Notes: a model not told the origin generated them from the letters alone. A stretch of DNA of 57,505 nucleotides from Basidiobolus meristosporus CBS 931.73 (GCA_002104905.1 MCFE01000564.1:1-57505), one strand, 5' to 3'. Positions 24,040 to 38,778 are shown, counted from the first letter of the stretch. Numbers and translations: made by a program.

Positions 24040-27000
24040 GGGATACAAGGGATGTGATGTGATGGAATGGGATGGGAAGAGTGAATGGTAAGCCAAGGCT
24101 GCGAGGTCCTCGAATGTCCATTTATACCTTTGCCACTAGGGCCTAACACAAGGTGACGAGATACCGCATGATCAATGATTGGATCATCATACAAAAGGGA
24201 AATTTCCCAAATTAAGCTGAGCTACACGAAGCCTTATTGAAGTCATCATCAATACTGGAAATCTAATTAGAAGTAGGCTCCATTTGTTGATTTTTTCTGT
24301 ACAATCTTTTAATTCTATAGACTTTGATATATCACTTTACAGGAATGAAAGAAACTTGCCGTATGAGGGCGATACAATTGGTGCAGAGGATGGGCACAAA
24401 CAGGTGCTCACTGAGAAGGCATCTCTGCTCCACTAACATCCAGGATGACATGCCTGACGAGCTCGAGTTTCAGAAGTACGATAGCCCGACAATGCTAGAA
24501 TCGATCAATTACATGGGCATTCATGGAGGGCAAGGGATCAAGCATGATGGTTGAGCATCAGATTCCCTGATATTCCGCTATGTCGTAGGAAACACTGTTG
24601 TAAAGGAGTGGTGCACATCTATGCTGGCCTGGCTACTCGCTCAATCAAAATACATGGATTACGATATCTGCGATCAACCGCCCAAGGGAGGGGAGGCTAA
24701 GTCAAGTAAGGCTTTTACTGATGTTATGGAACTCAGACAAAAATTACCTTATGATGTCAACCTTTCATGGCATGAGTTAGATCTGAAAAGATGCAACGAA
24801 TGCACGAGACTGTTGGGCAACTTGTTCGAACTTTCATCCATATGCATTGAGGATTCATCGCAAGGCAACAGCAACATCTCGATAATAATAGCTATGATGA
24901 GTGTTGCTTTCCCTTAGCCGTGATGAGGGTGGCCGAATGGGTGCAATCGTAACAAACGTAGGGTTAACCAAACAAGATGTCCAGGTGTTCGGCTGGTGCA
25001 GGGGGCGCATAGGTAAATTTAGCCAGTAGAGTCTTACTTGCCATTCTCAAACATGATTTGGTACCAAAACGCCCCAAGTCGATTTTCATTTGATGCATTC
25101 TCCTCGTCGACTCATTCCAAGCCTGAACTGGTCTGGAATACGCAGCGCTATTGATAGGATTATTGTTCTCTGTCACACATGTACCTACTATTGATTTCCC
25201 TTTTTCAATTGTGGCCATAAAACCGGTATACGAGCACTTCCTGAAAACCTGAGACGCCGAACAGCTCAAGGATTTCCAATCGGATACATAACGTCAAACT
25301 ACGGCTTCCGTAGCTTTGATTAGAGATCTAGAATGCAAATTCGATGATGACCGACCATCAGAGCCGCAGGTTCCTGAAGATATCCAGCGTCCTCATGTTT
25401 ACCTGCTGTTCTAGGTCACCATTGATCTGGCCCGATAATTTGCGGTCATGATACAGAGGTAAAACTAGGTACTATATTAAACAGAATAGAAACCAGTCTC
25501 TGGACGCATCGGGCTGGATGCTCATCATGGCCTAATGAGTCTATTATGTTGGTGTTTGTAAAGAAGCATTGAAGTTGGCCAGACTGGTTGGAGGCTTGTA
25601 GCTGCTGCTTGGCTCATTTCCCCTCACTGCACATAGACCAGCCTACGTCTATCGGAGTGCCACACGATGCCGCGTCATGGGTGAGCATACCATAAGCCCC
25701 GAGCCGGCCTCTTTTCGCTGGACGTGGGCCGGTGCGCTGCAGCATGGCTAGATACCATCAGCATAGGCCTTCAGTTGCAGTCATAAAGAGTAGACGACGA
25801 TGGGGACAGACTATGCATCAGTCTGACATCTTGTGTGCTTCATGTGATCTGTACGGACGAATCGCAAGATGACAGACAATTGTACATTGAGCGAAATATT
25901 TCACCATCCCAAAGTAAAAATATCAAACAAATGATTCGACTGCAGGAGATTTGGAGTTACTGAAAATAGAAACAGATAAAGAATCCTTAAATCACCCACA
26001 TTCCGTTAATTGTTGTCTCATCAACAAACACAGATATGGATTGCCTGATAGAATCATTGCGCGGGACTGAACCACGATAGCTAGTGCGGGAAATGGTCGT
26101 TTGGGACATCCCGATGCCGGAATAGGGAAGCCGCCCCAAAACCTGCTTCTTTTTCAGTGAGACTGCGCCTATGGCTCGCGCTTTCTGCTACGGCTGCTTC
26201 ATACCTGGCGGATTCTTCACTTCCTGTGCAGACGGCAAGGCTTCATTCGTTGCGCCCGTTTCGACTGGATGGAGCATGATGGATGAACTGCATGCCCGCT
26301 GGAATTGATCGATATCGGTTCGCTTGTAACATGCTTGCGTGAATGGAATGCCCATGCGCAATTATTAGATTCGCCAAATCCATCGCGAAACCGGATGTGT
26401 GCCCAAACAATCGAGCCGTCAATCTAGGTTGAGTGGGGTGATTCGAATTGGTGCTTGATAATTGGTAACACACCTGGAGAGATCGGGTTGCTCTGATGAT
26501 GTCGTTGGTTCGAGTCCGCCCTCGGTGCTCCCAGGATCTCTGGGATCCGAGCTTCGTAGTCGGCTCATGGAATGAGTCAAAAACCCTACTCGAGTGAAGG
26601 GCTTCCCCCCACGACTACTCTAGAGGTGTCTGGAATGTAAGTCCCAAGTGAAAAGCCAGGTGAAACAGCAAGGTTGAGTAGCAACACAATTCAGCACGTA
26701 AGACTGAAAGTTTCTCCTGAACCTGCTCGTGTGTGGTGGAAAGCCTGTCATGTCCACGGAGGGAGTTGTTCACCAATGTCATACGACGAAGGCATTTCGT
26801 TTCACTGCTGCTATTTGGAGATCTAGTGATAATCATCATGCGAAAACAACAATGAAGGAGAAAGCGCATATACAATTGGATTAAGGGATGCCAGACAGCG
26901 CTATTCACGGTGGTTTCATAGGCAAATCGTCAGGCTCACTGGTTACCTTATGCTGCTCAAGATCTCTGTATGACGGAACATGGTTTCAAGATGATTGTGG

Positions 27001-29245
27001 GACGGTGCAACTCTAGATTAAACCTGAGCAGGTCTACGATGCAGAGTTTTCAAACTCCATCAACCTGGCTTTCATAAGCGCACTTCATTTTGCTAGTTAG
27101 CTCGAGCCCATCTAAACGAGGCTTGTTACACTGAGGCAGCACGTGGTTATGATTGCTGGCCTGTCACCTCCTTTAGCGCGGACGCTCAATAGATGGCCCG
27201 GGAAATGAGCGGACGCCGGAGCTTCAAGAAGAGTTGATGATGGAACGAAGCCAACATTGAGAATGGACACAGATCGCTGGTAATGGAATTTCCGGAGTTC
27301 ATTAGCGAGGTTTGATTTACCATTGAATGATGGAAGCCGCTTCCCTCCAATAAAGCCAAGCAATGAGCCAGCCCTAGCCCTGGCCCTGGCGAATGGCTGC
27401 TTAGTGAAAATCCCTAACCCGAAAGAGTCCCAAATTATACCCGTTTGGTGTTGGTTTAAACTGAATACTCCAATCCCTATCCCATTCCGGGATAAGGATT
27501 TGGGAGTCAGCCAATCATTCCTTCGTGATGTTTTTATACTGATTTCAGTATCTGTTATTCATCTCTGGATCCAGCCACTGCTCAAGGCACACCCAGGGAC
27601 ATTCCATTAGAAAGCCATATTCCTGAGATGATCTGTTCTTGGCCCCTTCGTGGGGGAGATTTCTTGGTATGCTCTGCTCTATACGTCCCAGCCCTAAGAA
27701 TGGGGACAAATCGAGTCGCGAATATCATTGGGATTTGAGAATTAACGATGCATGAATACCTTGGCAATTCCTGAGCTGTCCGTTTGCATCCAAGTCTCCA
27801 TTCAGCAGACAAGAGAGCTACATATGAGCTTCAAAAGCACCCTTTAGCAATACCCTGTATGGCAGGAAGGGAAACACTCTTTTAGCAAATACTTTCCATC
27901 AGAGGACCAGGTATTGGGGGTATCAACTGATGAGGTTCCATTGACCACTGGTGATGAGGTAATGTGGGGTCCAAAAGCACCCAATAATAAACCAGTTCAT
28001 TAATGCATCTCAGATGTAAAATATCGCCAATACAGTAATGGACTGTAAAGCGAAAACTGATCACGATGTTGCAGGGTGAGCAGTTTGGAGCCAGAATGAC
28101 CTTCTGAATGGACGCTGAATCATCCTTAAGTTACGCGCAAAGTATACGATTCTTGGCCATTCTCCATGGTACCCTCCCCTTTTCATGTACAGCGTGTACA
28201 TTATATACACTACAAGCAATGTATCATTGCATTTCTGGATAACGTGATACATCAAGCGTAAATCTCAGTGCCAGCAAGAAACCAACTTGTTCACTAAATC
28301 GCTGATTTTGATCAGTTCGTAGCTTAATTTGATACAACAATGGGGAGTATGTGCGAGGGGCAAATTAATGTCACAGCCATCAAAATCAGCCATGACATCA
28401 GTGATTTTGCCGAGGGTAGGTCTAGACTCTGGCTAGCTGGTCGCTGCAATGTTATATTTGGCAAAATCCAGCTTAGAATCACGTTGTGGAGCTCACCATC
28501 ATGCCACCTGAATTATGCTTCTAGTATTCGCTCTGCTCTTGAAACTAGACACAGCAATACTTGGTCAACCTAGTTTTAGGTGGACATTGGAGTAGGCACG
28601 AAATGTCCTAGATTGTGTGTTAACTCCAGACCTAAAGTCTGATTATTGGTAGAGTTCTGATTAGATGTGATTTCAATGCAAATGAAGACCCCACTCAATC
28701 TCCGCATGTTATTAATGACCACTTCGCATTAGGTGGAAGGATCCAAGGCATTTGTTTCACATGTTCAACCTTTTGAGGAGTAGCTCTAGCTTTCAAAGCT
28801 TAATTTGGGATATCTTGCCAATGTCATCATTCATGCATCCTGAAGGCTTGGGGATTTCTTTACCCAAGCACAAGGAAACCCCAATGTGAGCATATGATTC
28901 AATCCCTCTGATGCTGAGATACAAACAAGCTTTGCAACATCAAGTGGCGTATAGCGGCTGTTCGAGTGCTTTGAGGCGATCGATAAGGATTCGTCTGGCT
29001 GTGACACATCGACAACAGCCCTGAAGGGCTGTGCGATACTGTTCATTTGTGGTTTGCGAGACTCATGAGAATCAGGGTATTCTAGGAAGGTGAATCTTTT
29101 ATTATTGAAGTTTCAAAACTGCCTTCTCGAGAATTTCAAGCATGAAATCATCCTGAGAAGTTATGACTGTACATACGATGCGGTATTCAATTCACTGTTT
29201 CCATGGACCCAAAGCCGATGCAGACAACCCCGTGCTTGCGCGTGC
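24040..29245. other. Long gene-poor region
   Basis: About 5.2 kb without a gene that I can support. All frames are under about 103 codons and lack recognisable domains; candidates at 24324-24554, 24621-24917 and 24964-25269 were inspected and not accepted. A tRNA-like B-box (GGTTCGAGTCC) occurs near 26505-26520, but no complete cloverleaf can be built around it. No LTRs or tandem arrays were noticed. Confidence 0.4.
24121..24126 (-). promoter_or_regulatory. TATA box of the cyclin gene
   Basis: TATAAA on the - strand, about 82 bp before the ATG at 24039. It supports the choice of that start over the upstream TTG-initiated extension. Confidence 0.5.
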
Positions 29246-29950
29246 CTAGGTTGAGAAGTGGACCTTGTAGTGGCGGCGCAAGTTGGACAATACCGAGAAC
29301 TTCTTGTTGCAACCTAGCATATCACAGGCGTAGGGCTTTTCTCCCGTATGCGAGAGGATGTGGATTTTCAGTGAGCTGGGCCTGGTGAATCGCTTCTGAC
29401 ATACACCACATATATGCCTTTTGTTTCTCACCCCAACATTTCGTGAATGCACCTGAGAAGGCAGCTTGAAAAAATGGACCCGTTCCTCGAAGCAGCCCTC
29501 CTCCGAAGTGTCTGTTTGTGGACGGGGAGTGTGCATGTGGCTGTTGAGCAAGGATCCAAGAGGCCTCTCCGTAAGAGACTCGTGATGTAGCGTGTGTTGT
29601 GTTACGGTGAGTAGGTTTCGGATCCCCGGTAGCCTCCTCTGGCTCTCCAATTCATATGAGCCGGATGCGGCTGATGCTGAGAAAGCGGACCAGTGCTTTC
29701 TGGAATATGGGCTGTGAGGGTCTATCGGAGGGAGTTTCAAATCTTGCGATGGCTCGCTTATGGGTGAGCTGTAACGGTTCTCGCTGTGGCACCTTCCAGG
29801 GTGGTGAACAAACTGCTCAGGAAACGAATGATACAAGCGTGAGTAGCTGTCATCGTGATGGTCTGATAATGCAAGCATTCGTTGGGATGTGTTGATTGTG
29901 GCGAAGGCATTTGGCAGAAGAGCAGTGCAAGATGTGACGCTCGATTCCAT
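29246..29950 (-). CDS. C2H2 zinc-finger transcription factor (FlbC/Azf1-like finger pair)
   Basis: Single exon. The ATG at 29950 gives 234 residues; the longer frame to 29995 begins with TTG. Two C-terminal classical fingers are joined by a canonical HTGEKPY linker. Finger 1 has Cys181, Cys184, His197 and His201; finger 2 has Cys209, Cys214, His227 and His231. The pattern RFTRPSSL in finger 1 and FSVLSNLRRH in finger 2 closely resembles fungal FlbC/Azf1-class regulators of development. The N-terminal 165 residues are Ser/His/Pro-rich, probably a disordered regulatory region. The protein ends three residues after the last His. It is predicted to be nuclear and DNA-binding; target genes cannot be inferred. 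Confidence 0.85.
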   Translation of the reverse strand: MESSVTSCTALLPNAFATINTSQRMLALSDHHDDSYSRLYHSFPEQFVHHPGRCHSENRYSSPISEPSQDLKLPPIDPHSPYSRKHWSAFSASAASGSYELESQRRLPGIRNLLTVTQHTLHHESLTERPLGSLLNSHMHTPRPQTDTSEEGCFEERVHFFKLPSQVHSRNVGVRNKRHICGVCQKRFTRPSSLKIHILSHTGEKPYACDMLGCNKKFSVLSNLRRHYKVHFST

Positions 29951-32205
29951 GCTTACTTTTGTCGACAGACTCGATTTGCTTGAGTGGGAAAACAAGGCCG
30001 TCTGCTTATAAATAACCCCAGATGAATCCCCTCCTCATGGGCCTCCATCTCCCATTGTCTCGTTGTGTGATTCATCTTTCTTTTTTTGCACACTTTAGTA
30101 AATTATTCTCACCAGTTTCATACTTGCCTTCGTTTCTAGGATCACCACAATCTATTTTAATTTGAGCGTGGACTTGATGTAGAAAATCAATATGAAAATG
30201 AAGGAACTACTTGAATTTTGCCTTCTTGGGTGGGAGTTGCTCTGCTGATTAATTTAGCAAGCCTACGCTCAAGCACCAATCTTTTCTTATTTGGCATTTG
30301 CGGCATGAAATTGAATCATATTAGGATTCAAAATTGGAGTTATTGCCCATCTTTCACATTTTGAGTTCAGCAACAGTAGAGCCAAACTCCCAAGACATAG
30401 CCCTCCAAGCGTACCCATCTCGAAACATATTTGACCCCATGCTTGGTGCTCTGCAGATTAATACGCGTACAGTTATCTCCCGGCTCAATTTCCGAACAAT
30501 CAGTAGCCAACACAATGAAAATCCTTCCATTTGGCGATTTTCATCTGCCTCCTCCATTTGGTCGTCTGGACAATGCGGATCACCTGCCTAGGCGGTCTGG
30601 CCGAACGCACCTTAGCTTCTACAAATAAACACAGCAGCAGGCCAAGGCTGGTGTGGATCTGTTCCCAGTGGCGGACGTGTTGAGCGGCATAAGGCCATTG
30701 GGGCCTCTGGCAATTGACAATCAGACTCAACCCAGGCGACATGTGTGAGGAAGGTCTCCAACAAATAAGCTTGGGATGATCATCGGTTCCATGCGGATCA
30801 AGATATTAGTCAATGCATTCCAAGAATTACAACTATACCGTATGTGAATTAGTGGACAAGAGGACTCCGGTGCATGTGCCATAAACCAAAGCTAATGCAA
30901 CAGGTTACTGGCAAAGGCTACGACAAGCCCCTGATTCTGCCGGAATTTACGATTCCCTCGATACGGCCAGCAACCCGCTGGCCAACAGGAAAATCCCTGG
31001 AAAGCGGAATTGTGTGGATTCCGAGCGTTGCCAATGCCTCCCCGTCTAGAAATGCTGGATAGTGCATGGCTGATACTTTGTTTTTATCAATGTTCTACGA
31101 ATGCGTATCTCTTGGAAGAAACATAGTGAACTTCTGCCTATTTGGGGGATACAAAGCCCATCTCAGTAAAACAGGATCCTGCATCTAATAAGTCTTACGA
31201 AGCCTGCAATTTCCATTGTTGAGCCAAATGATTGTCATTTATGACTCCCTCACTTCACCAAATTGGCATGGGATTTCCAGGCTAGATCCGGCTGTGCTGA
31301 TTTACTAGGATCTCCTTGGACAGGATTTTTAATTTATCGAGCCGCGCGGAGTCAATCAAATGAACACCCTCCAACCATGCACGATAAACTTGGATGCACT
31401 AGTGTGCAATGAAGATGAAGATGTGCTGGAGCTATGAATATCATCCGAAACGGTCTGTTTGACAGTGGATCACTTGCGTTGCCCGATGCAATAGCCATTA
31501 CAAATAGTGACCAGCATAGCGGCCATTAGCCGTGTTCCCTCCTATGGTTTCAGCTCGTGATCATATGAGCAGATATCAACCACAACGCACGACACGCCCG
31601 GAGCAAATACTCAGCTGGTTGGGGTTGCCATTGGGCTGTCTAGGAATTGCTGATGGATGTTTCAAGTCCCAATAGATATTGTTAACAAAACCGCTATAAA
31701 TAGCCAGATACGTGCACTAAATCTGCACATCTTGCAATGAAATTTCTGGGCACGGGTCATACGTCGAACACCACGACACCCATCGCCACCGTAGGCCCTC
31801 CAAATTGGAGAATCCCGGCCGAGCTCCGCAGCAGCCCCGATGATGCAATGGGCTTGGTAACTGAGGCGCATCAGCTCAAATGAAATATATATCAGACTGT
31901 ATTTAGAAATGTGCTTAGAATTAGTTGATACTGGTTGATGATCGACTTGCAAAGAGTGAAGGGATCTCCGTGGGCTCTTATTCATTGTACAAAGTGGGTG
32001 TGTATCAAGAGGTAAAATCGGTGCGAAAGGTATGAAGCCTCGGGCGGGTGCCACCGAGGCCACCTGGTAAATTTATGTCTACAGGTATGTGTTAAGGGAA
32101 TGGATTAAAATGGTATTTAGGCTCGTTCGGGCGATTTTCAAATGTCGTTGGGGAGCTGCGTTGTCGGATGTGTACTGCACCTCCGTACCTGCTTGAGCGC
32201 CTGGA
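29951..32205. other. Gene-poor region upstream of the C2H2 gene
   Basis: No gene is supported. An AT-rich TATTTATA-like stretch near 30007-30014 could be the core promoter of the leftward C2H2 gene. The frame at 31662-32063 (133 codons, -) has no recognisable domain. The right part is the 3' flank of the CLIP-170 gene. Confidence 0.4.
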
Positions 32206-35200
32206 TTAAAACGTCTGATGTGGATTGCCTGGTAAGTACACGGTGGGGTTGCATGAGTAAGTGGATTCTGGACAAACCTCGTCTTGGTTGGGACAGTCAT
32301 CGGTCCAATGAGCACCGTACTCCTCGCAGTTCTCGCAAAACTAGTCACGTTGTGGTGTTAGATTAGTGGTTGGAGGGGGGCGGTCTGCTTAAAAGATAGT
32401 TACCATCTCGTCTTCGATTTCCTGATGGCTGTAGTCCTGCCCGGTGAGGGAGAATGCGGTGCAGGAGAGGATATCATGCCCTTTGCTATCGCACAGCTCG
32501 CAGAACAGCTCTTCGTCCGTTGGTGGGTATGCGGCTTCGCTGTAAGATACATCGAGATCTAGGCGTCCAAATTCGTCATCAAAGCTCGGGGCTTTGGTGT
32601 CTTCTTTGCTTTGGCTTGAGGAGCCGTTGCTTTGTGCATTCTCTAGTTTAGCTTCCAGCCGAGCGATTCTTTGTTTCAGATCGGATATTTGTTCTTCTAG
32701 TTCCGTCTCCCTGAATATCTTGCTTTCTACCAGAGACTCCAACTCCGCTATGTCCTTGGCTTGTTTATCGAGTTCGTGTTGCTTGGACAACTCTAATTCG
32801 GTTATCTTCTTTTGCATCTCACGAATCTCGGCTCGGTATTGCTGCTTCACTTCAGCAATGGCTCTGTCCTTTTCGTGAAGAGTTGTTTGGAAGTCGGCTG
32901 ACTCCTGAGAGTCATGTTCTATTACATCGGGTGGTGAAATGTCAGAGTTCGCTATGTCTGGATTCTCTAAAGATTCACTATGAAGCTTCTCCACTTCTTC
33001 CATCAGCTTCAGACACTCCGTCTCCATATGTGTGTGCATTTCTAACAGCTTCTCCTGCGCCTCTGTTAACTCGGCGTGTTCTTCTTGAAGTTTGACGTTC
33101 TCTTCCAGCGTAGCCGAATGTTCTTCTTCAAGCTCCTCAAGCCTTTTCCTTAATTGTGAGATTTCCGCGGCGTAGTCGGCATCCATGGCAGGGTTTCTGG
33201 ATGTTTCGGTCTCGGCAGGGTTTTGAGACTCTAGCTCGGCAATCTTTGATTTCAAAGTGCTCATTTCTGAATTCTTTTCTTCTATAAACACATTCAGCTG
33301 AGCGAGTTCGTCCTGAAAGTTCCATTGGATCAATAACATGGGTGATATGAAAACGATGGGCAACATATATTACCTTGTGATCTTGCAATTCACGGTCCTT
33401 TGCTTCAACCATTTCTCTAAAGGCGTCTAATTTCTGCTGGAGATTAACTCGTTGCTCAGCCCAGGTGTGTCGTTCAGCGTCAAACTGCTCGAAAAGATTG
33501 CGTATGTTTATCATTTCTGACTTCGTTTTGTCATGGCTCTCTAGAAGCTCCTCGTGGGCCTTAACGATGTTCGACTTTTCTGCTTCGAGAGAATTTACGG
33601 AGGACATCAGCTCATCGATTTGGGATAACAACCGATCCTTCTCATCATTAAAGCTTAAGCCCTCCATTCCCGATCTTTGCTTTTCGGTCAAATTGAGGAT
33701 TTCGTTGTTTTGTCTTTGAAGCTCAAGCTTGAGTTTTTGGATTTCTTCCTTCCGCTTCACGTTGCTAAGCTGATAGTTGTTGACAGCCTCCTGAAGGGAA
33801 GACGACTCCCTAGTCAGCTCTTCTTCCCTAGCTTTGGCCTTTTCAAGTTCGAGGCGCAAGGTATCGGCGTCCGACTCAAGTTGTCTACAGACACTGACCA
33901 CATTCTCTGCCTGCTCTTTGAGTGACAGGTTTTCTTTCTTTATCGACTGTAAGGTTTTTTCGTAGTGGTCGAATGCCTCGGCTCCGGCCGCCTTAAAATC
34001 ACGAAGGAGCCTTTCCTGGGATTTGATGGTCATTTCGTGCTGCTGGATCTTCTTCAGCAAACTACTGGTGCTTTCTTCATCAGTCGTAACCCCATATGTC
34101 GACTGATCAGCACTCTCCCGGTTCTTGAAGCTTTCGATTAGCTGGGATTTCTCTTTTTCAAAATCGGATTTCACGCGATCCAACCGAGCGGTCAACTTCC
34201 CGACTTCTATGCTTCTTTCTTCTAATTCAGCTTGCAATGTTTTGACCAACTCATCGCGTGAAGAATCGGCATTGCTCGAGGTTTCCAAGCGAGAGATGCG
34301 GTCTCGGAGATCCATCTCCAAAGCGCTTCTGATCTTCAGTGCTGCTTTGACGTCTTGGATGGTCGAGACCAACTTGTTCACACCAGCTTGGGTAGCATCG
34401 GGGGGATTTTCCGAAGTGGAGTCTGTACCTGAGGGTTGCTCGTTTAGTTTCAAATCACTGAATTGGGCTTTAAGACCATTCATTTCCGACTCCAGTAACT
34501 CGACCAACTGGCCATTGCTCTCCTTTTCTCTCTCCCATTCCTGCTTTTGACGACGCAAAGTCTCTATCTCCGTTTTCAGGATCCCGATCTCAGAGTTGGA
34601 CTTGGTTTGCTTGACCTCCAGCTTAAGGAACTCGTTTTCCGCCTCCAATATCTCAAGCTTGAGTTGCAATTTGTGCGGAGTATCAGTCTCGGTGTCTGCG
34701 TCATTTTCTGATTGTTGGTTTCTAGATTCAGTTCGATTCCTGCTTAGGTTATCTAGCTGCATTCCCTTGATAGGGGTGCTGGATCTTGAAGGAGTTGGTG
34801 GCGCTTTAATGGATGGAGTGGGCGAGGGCGACGGTGAGGCCGAAGAGATTGAGTGCGAAGGGGAGGCGCCATATGTGTGAGCCGACCGATGGCCTTGAAA
34901 CCCAAAGGAAGCACGTTTTTGGGTGGTGCTCATGCGGGCTGAGTTTGATTTATACAATGAGGCTGGGACACTGGCTCGCTTTACGGTTTTGTCGGTGGGC
35001 AAGCAATCCTCCGACAACTCAGAAGCCGACTCGCTAATGGGAGTGCAATGGCTAAAAGAAGTGGAGTGCACAACTCTGGAAACTTTGTGAGCCAATATAA
35101 ATAGGCCCGACTTCGGAGCACAGGTGAAATACTTGATCCTGGAGGATAACAGCCTTAGAATCTAGAACAAGCTATACTAGCAAACCGAAGTTGGTGAATT

Positions 35201-35723
35201 CTTACCCATCCACGATACCGTCGTTCTTTCCTGTACCTTGCTGATCGAGCTCAATCCCGGCCCATATTCCGGGCTTGAATTTGGTACTCCCTATAAAGCG
35301 TAGTGTGCCCAGTATTCCCATAGAATCCACCTGGATTCGGTCACCAACCTGCAGTTGGCAGGGAGATATAGGCCTTGAAGGTGGCTTAAACATGGCAGGT
35401 CCTTTGGAGGAAAGGCATGAAGCCGTAGAGCTAGTGGAAACATCCGAAGCTGAGCTACTTAAAGGTGGGGAGCTGATTCTAGGTAGTGGTGTGGGTCTGT
35501 TGGCCACTTTTGAAGCGGGTAAAGAGTATCGGTTGCTTACAGACTTAGAACGATAGAGTCCATTTGATACCTTGCTATGATTAGAAAGGGGTGTTGGTGA
35601 GAAACGACTAGTGTCTATGATAGATTCTGGATGGTGTATTTCTCGCTCGGAGGGATTGTGTTTTGCTGGAAAGCCAAAAGACTTCCTCTTGGAAATGGCT
35701 GTTGCGTTGGAAGGGTTTTGCAT
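32206..35723 (-). CDS. CLIP-170-family microtubule plus-end tracking protein
   Basis: Four exons read leftward, 35723-35206, 35138-33374, 33312-32404 and 32340-32206, give about 936 residues. After a Ser/Pro-rich, basic N-terminus comes one CAP-Gly domain (about 126-192) whose GKNDGIVDGIKYFTC core is rebuilt exactly across intron 1. Then a second Ser-rich basic linker and a long coiled coil (about 270-860). The C-terminus has two zinc knuckles: CELCDSKGHDILSC at the end of exon 3 and CENCEEYGAHWTDDC in exon 4. This is the animal CLIP-170/Tip1/Bik1 plan. It binds growing microtubule ends and tubulin/EB1 tails; the knuckles recruit dynactin/LIS1-type partners in animals. It has one CAP-Gly, as in fungi, where animals have two. 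The last exon end is uncertain: a 50-bp intron starting at a GTTTGT donor would give another tail ending at 32079. Confidence 0.9.
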
Positions 35724-37915
35724 AGACTTGAACAGAATTCAATAGGTCAAGCTACACTGTCAGGTTGTCTAGAATGTTTGAATCAATTAACTCTAGTGAC
35801 CGACTAATTGATCTATAGGAATTACAAAAGCGAGGAATCTAAGAAAAGATCGTAATTATTTAAGGCAGCGACAGGGACACGAGCGGCCAAGGTGCTTGCT
35901 AACAGTTGAGAAGGGCTGATCAAAAAGCAATCAAATATTATCCAAGTGGCAAGTGAATCAAAGCAAGATAAGCATGAAGGGGGGTTGATACAATATGCAC
36001 CAAACAAATAGATATTAGTTTGATAAGGGAGCAATATAACAGATAGAGTCGAGGGCATGGCCAATCGAATTGCGCCTCATCCGAATCAAAAACAATATCC
36101 AGTGGTGAATGGAATTCTTTGTTCATTGTTTATTGAATTCATGTTATTTTTATCTCGTGGATTTCAGCCATGGTGGCATTGAACATGAGGTGGATGTAGA
36201 AATTAACAAATTCGGTGCGCCAAGTGGGGTTCAAGTCATGATTGTGGAGTAAAGGAACAGCGTAAATTCACGGCGTAGGTACTATCGTACCCAGCCTGGC
36301 TTAGCATCGCGCATCAAAGCCCTGGCTGGCAGTAATTTCTTCGCCGAGGGCTATTGGCAAACATGGTCATGTTGTATATATTAATTACAAACAATGGAGT
36401 GTTGTATTACATTGAGTCTGAGACTGCCATCTCAGAACCTCCGAAAGCGACCACAGGATGGCAACCACCTGACAGAACGCCATAGGCAACCAATTCAAGT
36501 AATTGAAATTTCCCGGAAGATCGTAGTACTCCACGACGATGCATGAGGAGCGGCATCTCTTATGCAGATGGGATCCAGGGGATGGGCCAATACTGGTGAA
36601 TACAGAGCGGGGATCAAGGGATCTCTATGCGTTATTTGTTAATTTCTAGAGATAACGTTGCAGGATCCACGGGAATAGCATGGCTAGCACGTTTGCCCAG
36701 AGTGCTGCAAGGCTTTTGACGTCCCGCAGCCATGCATAGGCACCATTGAAGCGGGACGAGGCGATAAAGGTATCGAATTCATAGCCAGCAGCTCATAAAG
36801 GGTATTCCGAGTCTAGCATTATTTCACATCTCAATGATTATCTGATTCCTAAGTAGTCTTGGACCAATAGCAGCACTATCGTCTGTGTTGTGGAGGTGCA
36901 CTCTTCAGCGCGTCCAAGACAAGCCTCCAGTAGGATTTGGATCAGGGTTGGTGCCAATTTATCTGGTGCACCTTATGGGACCTTGCCCTCAATCCGAACT
37001 TTGTACTGGGACCAGGACCCATCGATTCAGGCGGATACTGGTGAGGACACAAGGCATTCGACATCGAAAGCCAGTGAAAGAGTTTGCAGACTAGTCTGTC
37101 GTGTGTGGTGTGCCTTTATTTCTAGATCGGGAAGTGCTCTCAAAACCCTGGCTGAAGCACCAAGTATTAGGGTTGGAATTGGGATTGCAGAGATTCATTG
37201 CCAGGATGTAGAGCGTTGTACTCGAAATCTGGATGTATTTAACATTTGTACCAATTACCATGTCACACTCGTAGGACAAGGCGGAATTTGCCCTCAATGC
37301 TTGAAATGCAGTTAATATGTCCCTCAGCTCAAATCAATCATGGTGATTTGAGGGATCTAAATCACTGAGCCTTGAGGCCATTATGCGACCGTGATGAACA
37401 TGCATCGCAACGATTGCCCATATAATATTGGAATTCCACACGCTTATTACAGGCTAGAAAGAAGGTGTCTATTGTGTAAAATGCTTAATAGCGGCGAAAC
37501 CTACTGATTGGCAGAGATTCGTTGATGTCGCATATATGTGTCCCACTTGAGTGACCTGACTACTTCGCATCAAATGGGCCACGCAAACGGCACCATACCT
37601 CGTCATGCCCCTGGCAGTTTCCTCCCCCTCACCCATAATCGTCCCTTGGTATTTGTCTCTGGTACATCCTATGCGGCTTTAACCTCCCTACTCTTTCCTC
37701 GTTTACCCCTTTTTCTCTTGTTTTATTGATACGCGCTCCCCTTATTCTGGCCTTTATCATAACTCCTCTCAGCTGATTTGCAGGTGATCCGCAATTCCTA
37801 AAAGCTATTCCTAATCCTTATTCTCGAGCAACTTCCCACATTTCTACGCTTCCTGAGCTTTCCACAATCGTCTAGGCGGTTTCGTTTGAGATATATACTT
37901 ATATAGTCCCACGAA
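35724..37915. other. Intergenic region, divergent promoters of CLIP-170 and RAC1
   Basis: No gene is supported. Frames at 36885-37315 (141 codons, +) and 37091-37297 (-) show no domain. The last 250 bp before RAC1 are C/T-rich on +, as in many fungal promoters and leaders. Confidence 0.45.

Positions 37916-38778
<863 letters not shown>

Noticed and set aside
23338-24096. Longer cyclin frame from 24096 and longer zinc-finger frame from 29995
   Set aside because: Both start at TTG. In-frame ATGs at 24039 and 29950 are used instead, and the cyclin start is supported by a TATA box.
26440-26545. tRNA-like B-box GGTTCGAGTCC with a partly A-box-like stretch upstream
   Set aside because: The T-stem has a mismatch, no 7-bp acceptor stem pairs, and no anticodon arm of correct size can be placed. 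At best it is a tRNA remnant.
31662-32063. 133-codon frame on - beside CLIP-170
   Set aside because: No domain, no promoter and no exon partners; composition resembles random non-coding DNA.
33465-34880. Several + strand frames opposite the CLIP-170 coiled coil
   Set aside because: These are antisense shadows of Glu/Lys/Leu-rich codons in the real gene.
36885-37315. 141-codon frame on +
   Set aside because: No domain. It overlaps an opposite-strand frame of similar quality and has no splice or promoter support.
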